Below, in pieces: positions 1 to 9,154 of a stretch of DNA of 64,000 nucleotides. A program made the position numbers and the translations under genes. The DNA lies in the NCBI RefSeq assembly GCF_000314735.2, contig NZ_KB375270.1, positions 62,001 through 126,000 of the forward strand, written 5' to 3'. The notes below the pieces were generated by a model. It was not told the origin of the DNA and made no database searches. It saw nothing but the letters and a program-made list of their open reading frames with translations. Positions within the stretch are counted from its first letter, which is position 1; every line of letters begins with the position of its first letter. The stretch is from Afipia felis ATCC 53690 (GTDB lineage Bacteria; Pseudomonadota; Alphaproteobacteria; Rhizobiales; Xanthobacteraceae).

Positions 1-185
1 TCGTCATTAGCGGCCTGGCGGCCGAAGCGGGAATCGCCGAAATCGCCTTCGGGCGCACGAAGCGGCTCGTTGGGCAGGGACAACTGGTCGTCGGCCGCTT
101 GCGAGGGATCGGAGATGTTCAAGGCTTCCTGAATCGCCGAGAGCGCGACTTCAGTTGGGTCTTTGACCTTCGGATTCTTCGCCAT
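1..185 (-). CDS. Unidentified protein, N-terminal fragment
   Basis: The first 61 codons of a leftward gene are visible; the rest lies beyond the window edge. The reading from the ATG at 183-185 is hydrophilic and acidic, begins MAKNPKVKDPTEVALSAIQE, and contains an Arg-Gln-Ala-Ala-Asn-Asp-Asp stretch just before the edge. No signal peptide or membrane segment is seen in this part. It is divergent from the Hpt gene, and the shared intergenic region holds a perfect CtrA-type box. I do not assign a function; the start looks conserved-protein-like rather than random. Confidence concerns coding status only. Confidence 0.7.
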   Translation of the reverse strand, partial: MAKNPKVKDPTEVALSAIQEALNISDPSQAADDQLSLPNEPLRAPEGDFGDSRFGRQAAND

Positions 186-535
186 TTACAGGTACGCCCT
201 TGTTTTTTCACGCACTTAAGGAGGGTGCTGCGGTCTTGTCTGCCGCGCCGTCCCGTCCTTGCCACATCCCGCAGGCCATGACTGCTGCGGATAGTGGCTT
301 GTCCCCCATTTCCGCCAACATCCTATTGGCTGATTAGGTCGAATGAAATGGTTCGCGTTAAGAACATTTTAATCATCGTTAACACGGGCCCGGGCACCCC
401 TACCAAAACCGCTGTTTTAGGGGCTCCCTGAAATTGTGGCGAAATCGTGTTGGGGATAGCGGGGCCGATTTTGAAAGATTGCGTTAACCGAATTCGTGTT
501 CGCTGGCGGTCCAGCCGTCTTGCGGGCAGGGTGCG
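186..535. other. Intergenic region between divergent genes
   Basis: This 350-base stretch separates the leftward gene from the rightward Hpt gene. It is locally AT-richer around 345-385 and carries TTAA half-sites at 358, 369 and 379; the first two form a perfect CtrA-type box. Short open frames that overlap it show no start signals or recognisable product and are not called. Nothing else is supported. Confidence 0.6.
358..372. promoter_or_regulatory. CtrA-type box TTAA-N7-TTAA
   Basis: The sequence TTAA-GAACATT-TTAA matches the alphaproteobacterial CtrA consensus exactly, including the 7-bp spacer. It lies 173 bp from the leftward start and about 165 bp before the Hpt start, so either gene could be its target. 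A third TTAA at 379 has a 6-bp spacer and does not fit. The match is seen; binding is inferred. Confidence 0.55.
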
Positions 536-916
536 ATGCAGTTTTCAATCGAACAGGTTCCATGGATGCCTTCGCCGCCGCTGGTCCCGATGCCAACGCC
601 GCTGGACTTGTCCTATCTGCGGAGCATGACGCTCGGCGATGTGCATCTCGAGCGCGAAGTGCTGGAGATGTTCAAGACGCAGACCCGCGATCTGCTGGCG
701 CAACTTGCTTCGCATCCTGAAAATTCCGCCGAGCTTGCGCATACGCTGAAAGGCTCTGCGCGCGCGGTTGGCGCGTTCGAGGTCGGCGAGGCTGCTTACG
801 CGCTGGAAATCGGACTGCACGAGCGCAGCGGCTTCGGCGCCGCGTTCCGGCAGTTGCAAGGATGTGCGCGCGAAGCTTTCGAGGCGATCGATACGCATCT
901 CGCGCGCGGCAATTAA
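536..916 (+). CDS. Histidine phosphotransfer (Hpt) domain protein
   Basis: This 126-residue protein is a free-standing Hpt module, which passes phosphate between response-regulator receivers in phosphorelays. The diagnostic segment is AHTLKGSARAVGA, with the phospho-accepting His at residue 69, set in an otherwise helical protein. The first 25 residues are proline-rich. It lacks any kinase or receiver domain and is too small and of the wrong type to be ChpT, which has a degenerate kinase-like fold. A CtrA-type box sits upstream at 358-372. Which kinase and regulator it connects cannot be told from the window. Confidence 0.85.
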   Translation: MQFSIEQVPWMPSPPLVPMPTPLDLSYLRSMTLGDVHLEREVLEMFKTQTRDLLAQLASHPENSAELAHTLKGSARAVGAFEVGEAAYALEIGLHERSGFGAAFRQLQGCAREAFEAIDTHLARGN

Positions 917-1003
917 TCCAGATAATACGCGGCTTGACGCTGGTATGACGCTGTTGGAGCGGCTATAGACTGCTGCAAACTCCTCGCCGTATTCAAGAGA
1001 TCC

Positions 1004-1324
1004 ATGGTCAAAATCAACTTCATCGATCACGCCGGCACCACCCGTACCGTTGACGTCGATGCCGGCGCGACGGCGATGGAAGCCGCCATCCGCAACGCCA
1101 TTCCCGGCATCGATGCCGAATGCGGAGGCGCGTGTGCCTGCGCCACCTGCCACGTCTATGTCGACGAAGCCTGGCAGGAAAAGGTCGGACCACCTTCGCC
1201 GATGGAAGAGGATATGCTCGATTTCGGCTACGACGTGCGCCCCAATTCGCGCCTCTCCTGCCAGATCAAGATGACCGAGGAACTGGACGGTCTTGTGCTG
1301 CGGACGCCCGAGCGGCAGGCCTGA
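1004..1324 (+). CDS. [2Fe-2S] ferredoxin, adrenodoxin/putidaredoxin type
   Basis: This 106-residue cytoplasmic protein carries one [2Fe-2S] cluster and transfers single electrons. Cluster ligands follow the C-x5-C-x2-C pattern at Cys40, Cys46 and Cys49, with the fourth at Cys86 in RLSCQ. The context around the cluster resembles ferredoxins that serve cytochromes P450 or Fe-S assembly. The ferredoxin-NADP+ reductase gene follows in the same direction, so the two probably form an electron-transfer pair. No P450 or isc genes are nearby, so the terminal acceptor is unknown. The length is normal for the family. Confidence 0.9.
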   Translation: MVKINFIDHAGTTRTVDVDAGATAMEAAIRNAIPGIDAECGGACACATCHVYVDEAWQEKVGPPSPMEEDMLDFGYDVRPNSRLSCQIKMTEELDGLVLRTPERQA

Positions 1325-1397
1325 TCAGCCGCCGGTTCATTTAGAATTCTTCTATTTTTGCAATCTGTTAGCGACAGGGGCGGGGCTGGTATTTTAG

Positions 1398-2528
<1,131 letters not shown>

Positions 2529-2534
2529 CGCACA

Positions 2535-2564
2535 AAGTCGCGCGGCCGCGTTGCCGCGCGACTT
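2535..2564. terminator. Hairpin between convergent genes
   Basis: A perfect 12-bp stem (AAGTCGCGCGGC against GCCGCGCGACTT) closes a 6-base loop between the convergent FNR and SGNH hydrolase genes. There is no long T-run on either strand, so it is a strong hairpin with probable bidirectional terminator function. Confidence 0.6.
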
Positions 2565-2577
2565 CATCCAGTCACAT

Positions 2578-4539
2578 CTACTGTTTCAACTGAACCGGAT
2601 CGATCGGTTCGCGCGTGACGTCGGCTTCCACCGGCGGCAGGCCGAGGATCGCGGCTGCGGCTGGCCACGCAGCGTCCGCCATTGCGGCATGGCCTTCGGC
2701 GGTCGGGTGGATCGCACCACCATAAACTGCTGACAGCACGCCCCATGTGGCGTCGTGAATGTCCGTCGGCTGGCTCGATGTCCGCGTGGCGAGCGGATAG
2801 GTCATCGCGGTGAAGTAACTGTCGTCCGCATCCCTGATCCAGCGCGCGCGCGGCAGATAGGCGCGGAAGCGGCTTGCTCCCTGACCGCAAGTCAGCGGAT
2901 TGGAGGCTCCCGCGACGATGTCGGTGGTGAAGCTCTTGCCGTCGGCGCGGAAGCATTGCTGGTCGAATGCGGGATCGGTGGCGGCGCGGGCGCAGAAACC
3001 GTGGTTCTGGAACGCCACCTGATGCTGATCGACGAACGTCATCGCGTCGCGTGGGCTGCTGCAGATCGTGCCGCCGGCGCACAGCACGATATTCTTGAGC
3101 TGCGGCAGGAATTCGCTGTCGACGAATTGCGATGTCTTGGCGAGCCGTTCGGGCGCGGCATTGAATGCAGGGTGGATATCGAAGCCCGCGAGGCCGCCGG
3201 GGCAGGGCGCGCCGTTGAACAGCGTCGGATTGGCGTAGGATGTGAACACCACGCGCGACAGGTCGCCGCCGAGAAGCGGTTTCAGCGCGGCGCGCAGCCG
3301 CTGGAAATTCTGCGGTAGCGTGCGTGTCAGCGTGCTGCGTGAATCCTCGACGCTGCCGATCATGCCGCTGCGCTGGAACAGGGTGCGCTCGGTTGTACTG
3401 TCGACGATTACGTCGGCAACGAGGCCGGAGAAGTTAATGTCGTTGGCGCCAATCGACAGAAGGATCAGATCGAGCTGCCGCTCGGGCTGGCGGCGCTGCG
3501 CGGCGGCAAGCGCTTCTTTCAACTCGGCGACCTGCGAACCGACGGTACCCGCGCAATTCATCGAGGTCTTGGTGATGAGGCATTCGCGCGCGCGGAGCGA
3601 GCCGAGCAACCCCTCGTCGACCGTCGCGCCGGAACAGGCGAGTGGCAGGTAGGTCACCGCGATGTGGGTATATTGTATGGCGAGCGCGAGCGCGGCGCGG
3701 GTCTGGTAGCTGTAGAGCGAGCGGTGGCAGGCGGCGTTGAACCATTGCGCGCCGAATTTCTGCCACGCGAAGAGTTCATTCGAACCTGCTGCGCTCTCGC
3801 AGGCGCGTGCGCCTTTGTAACCTTTGCGGCTTGGCCGATAATATTGCCCGGTCGAACCTTCGAGATAGGAGCGGAAGCAGAACCCGTCGTCGGCGAGCGC
3901 CACCGGCCGGTCCGGATTGCCTTCGCCCGAGGCGATGGAATCACCGAGTCCCGCGATCAGGATATCGCGCACCGTGATCTGCGTAGAATCGTGCAGCGGC
4001 GTATCGCTGCCGCCGCTCGAGACATCGACGCTTGCGATTGTGGTCTTGCCATTGCGGACGCGGAAATTGATCGGCTCGGAGCAGTCGAGCGTGGTCTGGA
4101 TCGGTGGGCCTTCATTGTCGTTGAACGACCATGCGCAGACCGAGCCGACCGGTACGGCGCCGGTCAAGCGGACCGTCACCGCATGATCTACTGGCGCGAG
4201 ATAATCTTCTTTCACGCCATCGCGCGTGCACGGATTGCTGACATGCCCCGCCGGATCGATGCACAGCCTGCCGACCGTATTACGCGCCCAGCCGCGTCCG
4301 TCGCTCTGGATTTCCAGCGCATCCTCAGCGGCGAGCACGGTACGACCGGAGGCCATGGCCTCGACCTGAAGCTGGAAGTCGCGTTCCTCGCGAAACAGCC
4401 GGAAGCGGTTGCGCACTTCCCACGAAATTTGGATGCCGCCTGCCGATGGGGGCTGTGCAGTGTCCTGCGCGCGCGCGCCGTCAGCCCACGACAGGAGGGC
4501 GAAAGCGAGGGCGAGAAGGGCGGTGGTCTTGCGGATCAT
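2578..4539 (-). CDS. Exported SGNH/GDSL-family hydrolase
   Basis: This 653-residue protein begins with a signal peptide (charged MIRKT, hydrophobic core, cleavage near AQAA-like ARAQ). The SGNH fold starts around residue 196: GDS with the catalytic Ser at about 201, GAND as block III, and HPTAEGH near the C terminus supplying the catalytic His. The first 190 residues form an extra domain of unknown role. Such enzymes hydrolyse esters of lipids, carbohydrates or cell-wall polymers; the substrate cannot be read here. It is followed in the same direction by a gene upstream of it for a lipid-flippase-like membrane protein, so an envelope-lipid role is possible. Confidence 0.85.
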   Translation of the reverse strand: MIRKTTALLALAFALLSWADGARAQDTAQPPSAGGIQISWEVRNRFRLFREERDFQLQVEAMASGRTVLAAEDALEIQSDGRGWARNTVGRLCIDPAGHVSNPCTRDGVKEDYLAPVDHAVTVRLTGAVPVGSVCAWSFNDNEGPPIQTTLDCSEPINFRVRNGKTTIASVDVSSGGSDTPLHDSTQITVRDILIAGLGDSIASGEGNPDRPVALADDGFCFRSYLEGSTGQYYRPSRKGYKGARACESAAGSNELFAWQKFGAQWFNAACHRSLYSYQTRAALALAIQYTHIAVTYLPLACSGATVDEGLLGSLRARECLITKTSMNCAGTVGSQVAELKEALAAAQRRQPERQLDLILLSIGANDINFSGLVADVIVDSTTERTLFQRSGMIGSVEDSRSTLTRTLPQNFQRLRAALKPLLGGDLSRVVFTSYANPTLFNGAPCPGGLAGFDIHPAFNAAPERLAKTSQFVDSEFLPQLKNIVLCAGGTICSSPRDAMTFVDQHQVAFQNHGFCARAATDPAFDQQCFRADGKSFTTDIVAGASNPLTCGQGASRFRAYLPRARWIRDADDSYFTAMTYPLATRTSSQPTDIHDATWGVLSAVYGGAIHPTAEGHAAMADAAWPAAAAILGLPPVEADVTREPIDPVQLKQ

Positions 4540-4596
4540 GGCCTCGTTTCACAGCGCATTGTCGGGAGCGTCCGGCTGCAAGGAGTACAATGCCTG

Positions 4597-5649
4597 TCAG
4601 CCGTTTCGGTTCTGCGAGGACGGCGGCGCGGCCGCCCGTGCCGGGCTCATGCAGGCCTTGCGCTTATGCTGCCAGGGCAGGATGACGCTGAGCCACAATT
4701 CGCGCATTCCCATGATCGAGATGGCGATCGCGAACGGGATGAAGAAATAAAGCATGCGGAAAATAAGCAGCGAGGCCAGCAGTTGTTCGTGGCCGAACTG
4801 GTTCAGCCCGACGAGCATGGCGGCATCGAACACGCCGAGGCTGCCCGGGGCATGGCTCGCGAAGCCGAGCAGGGTCGAGAGGATGAAAACGACAGCCATC
4901 GACATAAAGTCGATCGGCGGATCGTTCGGCAGCAGCAGGTACATGGCAAGCGCGCAGAAACCGAGATCGATGACACCGATCAGGATTTGTACCAGTGTCA
5001 GGGGCGCGGAGGGCAGCACCACCTTCCAGCCGTCCCTGCCGAGTTCGCGGCGATTGCGGCCGACCGCGATCCAGCACAGGTAGGCGACGATACCCGCGAT
5101 CAGGCCGAGGCCGATCAACTGATTGATGATTTGCGGCAGCAATACGATAGATTCCGCGGCGGCGGGGTGCCAGATCAGCCCGATGCCGAGCACGAAGGCG
5201 TTGCCGAGCCAGAAGGTCAGGCCGGAGATGAAGCATATCTTGGCGACATCGATGGCGGATAGATTCCAGTCCGAATAGATGCGGAAACGGATCGCGCCAC
5301 CGGTAAAGACCGTGGCGCCGATATTGTGGCCGATTGTGTAGCTCGTGAAACTCGACAGCGCCGCGATGCGATAGGGCACATGGAATTTGCCGAGGGTGCG
5401 GAGCGCGAACAGATCGTAGAACGTCAGCGTGCAGAACGCGCAGACGACGCACAGCGCCGCGAGCGCGATGTTGCCGAGCGACTTGTCTTCAAGCGCCGCC
5501 AGCACAGCCGAGGTGTCGATACCCTTCAGCGTCTTGACGAGATGGAGCACCGCGATGGTGACAATGGTCAGGCTGGCGAGAATGCCGAGCCGTTTCCACC
5601 CGATCCATCTGTCGAACACGCTCCGCGACGCGCTAAGCAAACCCTGCAT
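4597..5649 (-). CDS. Lysylphosphatidylglycerol synthase transmembrane-region family protein
   Basis: This 350-residue inner-membrane protein has about eight hydrophobic segments and the conserved family features GGAIRFRIYS near residue 130 and HAPGSLGVFDAA in the C-terminal part. Only the membrane (flippase-like) half of MprF-type enzymes is present; there is no aminoacyl-transferase domain, as is common for this family. Members are linked to movement of lipids or lipid-linked molecules, but the substrate here is unknown. The SGNH hydrolase gene follows 57 bp downstream and probably shares its transcript. Confidence 0.85.
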   Translation of the reverse strand: MQGLLSASRSVFDRWIGWKRLGILASLTIVTIAVLHLVKTLKGIDTSAVLAALEDKSLGNIALAALCVVCAFCTLTFYDLFALRTLGKFHVPYRIAALSSFTSYTIGHNIGATVFTGGAIRFRIYSDWNLSAIDVAKICFISGLTFWLGNAFVLGIGLIWHPAAAESIVLLPQIINQLIGLGLIAGIVAYLCWIAVGRNRRELGRDGWKVVLPSAPLTLVQILIGVIDLGFCALAMYLLLPNDPPIDFMSMAVVFILSTLLGFASHAPGSLGVFDAAMLVGLNQFGHEQLLASLLIFRMLYFFIPFAIAISIMGMRELWLSVILPWQHKRKACMSPARAAAPPSSQNRNG

Positions 5650-5996
5650 TCATCCTCCGGCGACCGTCATGAGCCGATTGAGGGATACGAACGCAAACGG
5701 CCTAGCCGGATACTCATATGGCAAATCGCGAGCCGGAAAAACAGGCCAATTTGGCTTTGCATGGCAAGCCTTAACGGACAACATGACGCAAGAGGGCGAC
5801 GGGCGGGTTCATTACTCTCTACGTCATATCGATGACAAAAGCGGCTCAATTGCGCCCAAACGGCGATTTGGCGTGTCCGCATAAAAAAGCTGGTTTTTGA
5901 GAAACCTGCGCTGCCGGCCCTCGTTGAGCGGACATTCCACAATCCGGACGGCGGCGTCCAGCCGCCGTCTCGCATGCCAACCCAAGGGAGCCGCCG
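5650..5996. other. Intergenic region between divergent genes
   Basis: About 350 bases separate the leftward membrane-protein gene and the rightward DUF892 gene. Apparent frames within it are unsupported. The only clear structure is the hairpin at 5947-5969 just before the DUF892 start. I looked for GGAAC-N16/17-CGTT general-stress promoters and did not find a convincing one. Confidence 0.55.
5947..5969 (+). promoter_or_regulatory. Leader hairpin before DUF892 gene
   Basis: A perfect 9-bp inverted repeat (GACGGCGGC against GCCGCCGTC, 5-base loop) ends 27 bases before the DUF892 start codon and just before its AAGGGAG ribosome-binding site. It has no T-run, so a role in mRNA stability or translation is more likely than termination. 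Confidence 0.5.
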
Positions 5997-6503
5997 ATGG
6001 GCCTGTTCAGCAAGGATATCAAGACGCTCAACGATCTGTTCGTGCATCAGCTCGAAGACATTTATTACGCCGAGAAACAGCTTGTGAAAGCCATTCCGAA
6101 GCTGGCCGACAAGGCGACCAACCCGCAGCTCAAGCAGGGCTTCCTGTCGCACCTGGAAGAAACCAAGGGGCACGTGACGCGGCTGGAACAGGTGTTCAAG
6201 ATGCATGGCGTCGAGGCCAAGGCGGTGAACTGTCCGGCGATCGACGGCATCATCGAGGAGGCCGACGAGGTGTCCGGCGAGGTGGCCGACAAGGAGGCGC
6301 TCGATGCCGCGCTCATCAACGCGGCACAGGCGGCCGAACATTACGAGATGACCCGTTACGGCACGCTGGTCGCATGGGCGAAGCAGCTTGGCCGGAACGA
6401 TTGCGCCGCTGTGCTACAGAAGACACTGGATGAGGAGCACGCAGTGGACAGGAAGCTCACCGCGCTCGCCGAGTCCAAGATCAATCTGAAGGCGGCAAGC
6501 TAG
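5997..6503 (+). CDS. DUF892 (YciF-like) ferritin-like domain protein
   Basis: This 168-residue all-helical cytoplasmic protein belongs to the DUF892 family, known from YciE and YciF. The typical opening, LNDLFVHQLEDIYYAEKQLV, and regularly spaced Glu and His residues (HLEETKGHV, EHYEM, DEEH) fit a ferritin-like four-helix bundle with a dimetal site. Family members are induced by osmotic or general stress, but their reaction is not established. A good AAGGGAG ribosome-binding site precedes the ATG, and a 9-bp hairpin lies in the leader. It is a single-gene unit. Confidence 0.9.
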   Translation: MGLFSKDIKTLNDLFVHQLEDIYYAEKQLVKAIPKLADKATNPQLKQGFLSHLEETKGHVTRLEQVFKMHGVEAKAVNCPAIDGIIEEADEVSGEVADKEALDAALINAAQAAEHYEMTRYGTLVAWAKQLGRNDCAAVLQKTLDEEHAVDRKLTALAESKINLKAAS

Positions 6504-6513
6504 AATCGGGAAG

Positions 6514-6547
6514 AAGCGCCGCGCAGATATCTGTGTAGCGCTTTTTA
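6514..6547 (+). terminator. Probable terminator after DUF892 gene
   Basis: AAGCGC and GCGCTT arms enclose a second small palindrome (CAGATATCTG) and are followed by TTTTT. It lies between the convergent DUF892 gene and the small membrane-protein gene, overlapping the last bases of the latter. Confidence 0.5.
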
Positions 6548-7024
6548 ATGTCGCGCCAGAGCGAAATGCGCGCCCGCGAATGCCATCGCGGCGCCGAGTA
6601 TTAGTGCGACGATTCCGTTATAGAAACCGTGCAGCGTCGGCACCGCGCTCGGACCCGAGGCGGCTTGGCCCGCCGCGATCAGAAGCAGCAGCCCGCCCGC
6701 GATCAGCGCATGCTGCAGCCGGCGTGGCAGATGGCCCGACACAGCGCTGTAGAGCAGCGATGCGGTGATGTATCCGCCGACAAAGGCAACCGCCGCGATC
6801 AGCCACCATGCGATGGCGGCGGTTGCGGGGATGATGCTGTTGTTGGACGTGCCCCACAAATCCCCGAGATCGAGGCCGAAGCGCTGGCCGAGAATGTGCA
6901 CGCCGAGCGCAAGCAGCATGCCGAACATCGCTGCGCCGGTCAGGATCAGGCGGGGGGAGAAGTAGGGCGTGCCGGGCATCATGCGCGAAATTCCGTTTGA
7001 CCGGTTGTAGGATGGTGCGGGCAT
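6545..7024 (-). CDS. Small inner-membrane protein of unknown function
   Basis: This protein of up to 159 residues has four hydrophobic segments, at roughly residues 27-47, 67-90, 104-122 and 134-155, with short loops. No known motif was recognised. The first ATG is at 7024; another ATG 14 codons in (6982) would remove only the soluble leader and is a possible true start. It begins 18 bases after the sixA stop codon on the same strand, so the two are likely co-transcribed. I cannot infer a function from sequence or neighbour. Confidence 0.7.
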   Translation of the reverse strand: MPAPSYNRSNGISRMMPGTPYFSPRLILTGAAMFGMLLALGVHILGQRFGLDLGDLWGTSNNSIIPATAAIAWWLIAAVAFVGGYITASLLYSAVSGHLPRRLQHALIAGGLLLLIAAGQAASGPSAVPTLHGFYNGIVALILGAAMAFAGAHFALARH

Positions 7025-7042
7025 GCGGGCAAGAACGGCCGC

Positions 7043-7570
7043 TTAACGCGCGTTGCTGTCGGCCTTCAGTTGTTTGGGTGTCATGAATTCACGAAGCGTG
7101 TTGGCCTGCAGGGCGAGCTTCGACCATGTGGGAATCGGGCAATCGAACATCACCGTGCCGCAGGTCGGCAGGTTTTGCGCAAGCGTATCGCGCTCGGACG
7201 CGGGAGCCTCGCCGATGAGATTCCATGCCAGTTCGTGCAGACCGGGATTGTGGCCAAGCACGAGTAGCGAGGTGATCGAATCCGGGGCGCGGCGGATTGC
7301 CTTAAAGATCTGCAGTGGGTTTGCGAGATAGAGCGCATCCTGGAATTCGACCCGGCAGCGGGGAAGATGCGGCGCGAGGAGGTCCCATGTCTCGCGCGCG
7401 CGAACGGCGGAGGAGACGAGCGCGAGTTCCGGCACCTGCCGCGCGGCGAGCCACGCGCCGATCAGCGCGCTGTCCAGCTGGCCGCGTTCGTCGAGGCGGC
7501 GATCGTAATCCTCCCCGCTCTCGGAATCGCGTTCGGTCTTGGCGTGGCGCAGCAGGATCAAATGGCGCAT
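7043..7570 (-). CDS. sixA: SixA-type phosphohistidine phosphatase
   Basis: This 175-residue protein belongs to the histidine phosphatase superfamily. The signature LILLRHAKTE lies at the N terminus, with the catalytic His at residue 9; a second conserved His occurs in LVLGHNPGLHEL. SixA enzymes remove phosphate from phospho-His in Hpt domains or in PTS proteins. The length is normal. A free-standing Hpt protein is encoded about 6 kb away in this window, but there is no direct evidence that it is the substrate. It is divergent from the following oxidoreductase gene. Confidence 0.85.
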   Translation of the reverse strand: MRHLILLRHAKTERDSESGEDYDRRLDERGQLDSALIGAWLAARQVPELALVSSAVRARETWDLLAPHLPRCRVEFQDALYLANPLQIFKAIRRAPDSITSLLVLGHNPGLHELAWNLIGEAPASERDTLAQNLPTCGTVMFDCPIPTWSKLALQANTLREFMTPKQLKADSNAR

Positions 7571-7660
7571 CGGTCTCCCTATGGCTCAAAGGCAGCGAAA
7601 TGGCACTTAGGCCCTGTACGCCATCGTGACAAGCATGGCGTCCGTCGCTAAAGAAATCCA

Positions 7661-9067
7661 ATGACAATTCCGCCCTCCGAGACGTCTGTCCACGCCCTTT
7701 GGGGCGATTTGCCTGCGGCAGAGCCGCGCGCGGCGTTGACGCTCGATCTCGACGTCGACGTCTGCGTTGTCGGCGGTGGGCTGGCAGGACTGACGGCAGC
7801 CCGGGAGGCTGCGCGGCGCGGCATGAGCGTCGCGGTGCTGGAGGGACAGCATGTCGGCTGGGCTGCGTCCGGTCACAATCTCGGTTCGGTGCTGCCGGGG
7901 TACGGCGTGCCGGTCAATGATCTGATCGCGCGGATCGGGATCGCGCATGCGCGCGAATTGTGGATGCTGGCGGAAGCAGGCAGCGATTACATCCGCGAGA
8001 CAATCGTCACCTCCATGCCCGAGATCGCGATGGCGCCCGGCGCGCTCGAAGTTTCCACCACCGATTCCGGGGAGCGGCTGATCGGCTGGCTGCAGACCAT
8101 CGGCGACAAATTCGGCACCGAAGTCGAAGGCTGGCAGATCGAGCGCGTGCGCGAGGCGCTGCGGACACGCCGCTACTTCCATGCGCTGCATTTTCCGAAA
8201 GCATTCCAGATTGACGGCGCGCGTTACCTGCGCGCTCTGGCGGCGCTCGCGGAAGGCGAGGGTGTGCGCATCTTCGAGAACACGCCGGTGGTCAGCATCG
8301 ATTCCGCCGGCATCCGCAAGCGCATCATCACGCCCTCGGCGAAGCTGCGTGCCGCGCACATCGTGCTGGCGGGCAATATCCATATCGGCACCCCCGCGCT
8401 GCGGCTTGCGTCCACATTGATGCCTGTGTGGCGCTACGCTGCGGTGACGGAGCCGCTCGGCGATCTGTTGGGCGAAGTTATCTCCTATCGCGGCTCGGTG
8501 CTCGACGATGACAGCATCGATCATTTTCGTATCGTCGACGGCGACCGCCTGTTGTGGTCGAGCCCGGAGACGACGTGGCGCGGCAAGCCGGAACGGTTTG
8601 GCCGCCTGATCCGCCGCCGCATCGCGACGGTTTTCCCGCAACTTGCGCAGGCGAGGATCGCGCGCGTGTTTTCGAGCGCTTTCGGCCAGACCGTGCACGG
8701 CATGCCGCAGATCGGGGAGTTGCGGCCGGGTCTGTGGGTCGCGAGCGGCTTTGGCCGTCAGGGGCTGAACACCAGCGCCATGGCGGGCCGCCTGATTGCG
8801 GGCGGCATTGCGGACGGCGACGACCGGTGGCGGCTGTTCTCGCCGTTCGAACTGGTCTGGGCTGGAGGCAAGGTAGGTCGCGTTGTCGGTCAGTTTGCCG
8901 ATGGGGTGTCACGTGGACGATCCGCGGCGGTCGGCACGTTGGCCCGCTGGCGGGAGCGTGCCGTGGCGCGCGAGAGGGTGCGTGAGGAGCGCCGCAGCGC
9001 GCGAATTGCGGCAGTGCAGGCGCGCACCGAGCGGGTGGCGCAGGATTTCGGATCGGACCGGCGTTAG
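7661..9067 (+). CDS. DAO-family FAD-dependent oxidoreductase
   Basis: This 468-residue flavoenzyme has the Rossmann motif VVGGGLAGLTAA at residues 37-48, followed by the acidic residue that binds the ADP-ribose, and a C-terminal SGFGRQGLNTSAMAGRLIA segment typical of D-amino-acid-oxidase-fold enzymes. Overall it resembles PuuB/OrdL-type amine or amino-acid oxidases, which oxidise the C-N bond of small amines. The last 60 residues are Arg/Glu/Ala-rich and helical, an extension beyond the usual fold. No catabolic partners adjoin it, so the substrate is unknown. Confidence 0.82.
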   Translation: MTIPPSETSVHALWGDLPAAEPRAALTLDLDVDVCVVGGGLAGLTAAREAARRGMSVAVLEGQHVGWAASGHNLGSVLPGYGVPVNDLIARIGIAHARELWMLAEAGSDYIRETIVTSMPEIAMAPGALEVSTTDSGERLIGWLQTIGDKFGTEVEGWQIERVREALRTRRYFHALHFPKAFQIDGARYLRALAALAEGEGVRIFENTPVVSIDSAGIRKRIITPSAKLRAAHIVLAGNIHIGTPALRLASTLMPVWRYAAVTEPLGDLLGEVISYRGSVLDDDSIDHFRIVDGDRLLWSSPETTWRGKPERFGRLIRRRIATVFPQLAQARIARVFSSAFGQTVHGMPQIGELRPGLWVASGFGRQGLNTSAMAGRLIAGGIADGDDRWRLFSPFELVWAGGKVGRVVGQFADGVSRGRSAAVGTLARWRERAVARERVREERRSARIAAVQARTERVAQDFGSDRR

Positions 9068-9154
9068 CCCGGGCGGAAAATCTGCCGGTGCAACGTAACG
9101 TGGGCGGCGCGGTTTCGTATCTTGGGTAATCGGCATCCATGCGGAGGTATCGCC

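Noticed and set aside
369..382. A second CtrA box before the Hpt gene
   Set aside because: The TTAA half-sites at 369 and 379 are separated by 6 instead of 7 bases.
536..916. Hpt protein as ChpT, the CckA phosphotransferase
   Set aside because: ChpT has a two-domain kinase-like fold of over 200 residues; this protein has a single classical Hpt domain with an HTLKGSA motif.
3664..5262. A 532-codon rightward open frame across the SGNH hydrolase and membrane-protein genes
   Set aside because: The opposite strand encodes recognisable proteins with signal peptide and membrane segments; this frame has none.
7607..8698. A 363-codon leftward open frame over the DAO-family gene
   Set aside because: The rightward frame has the Rossmann motif and family segments; the other frame has nothing recognisable.
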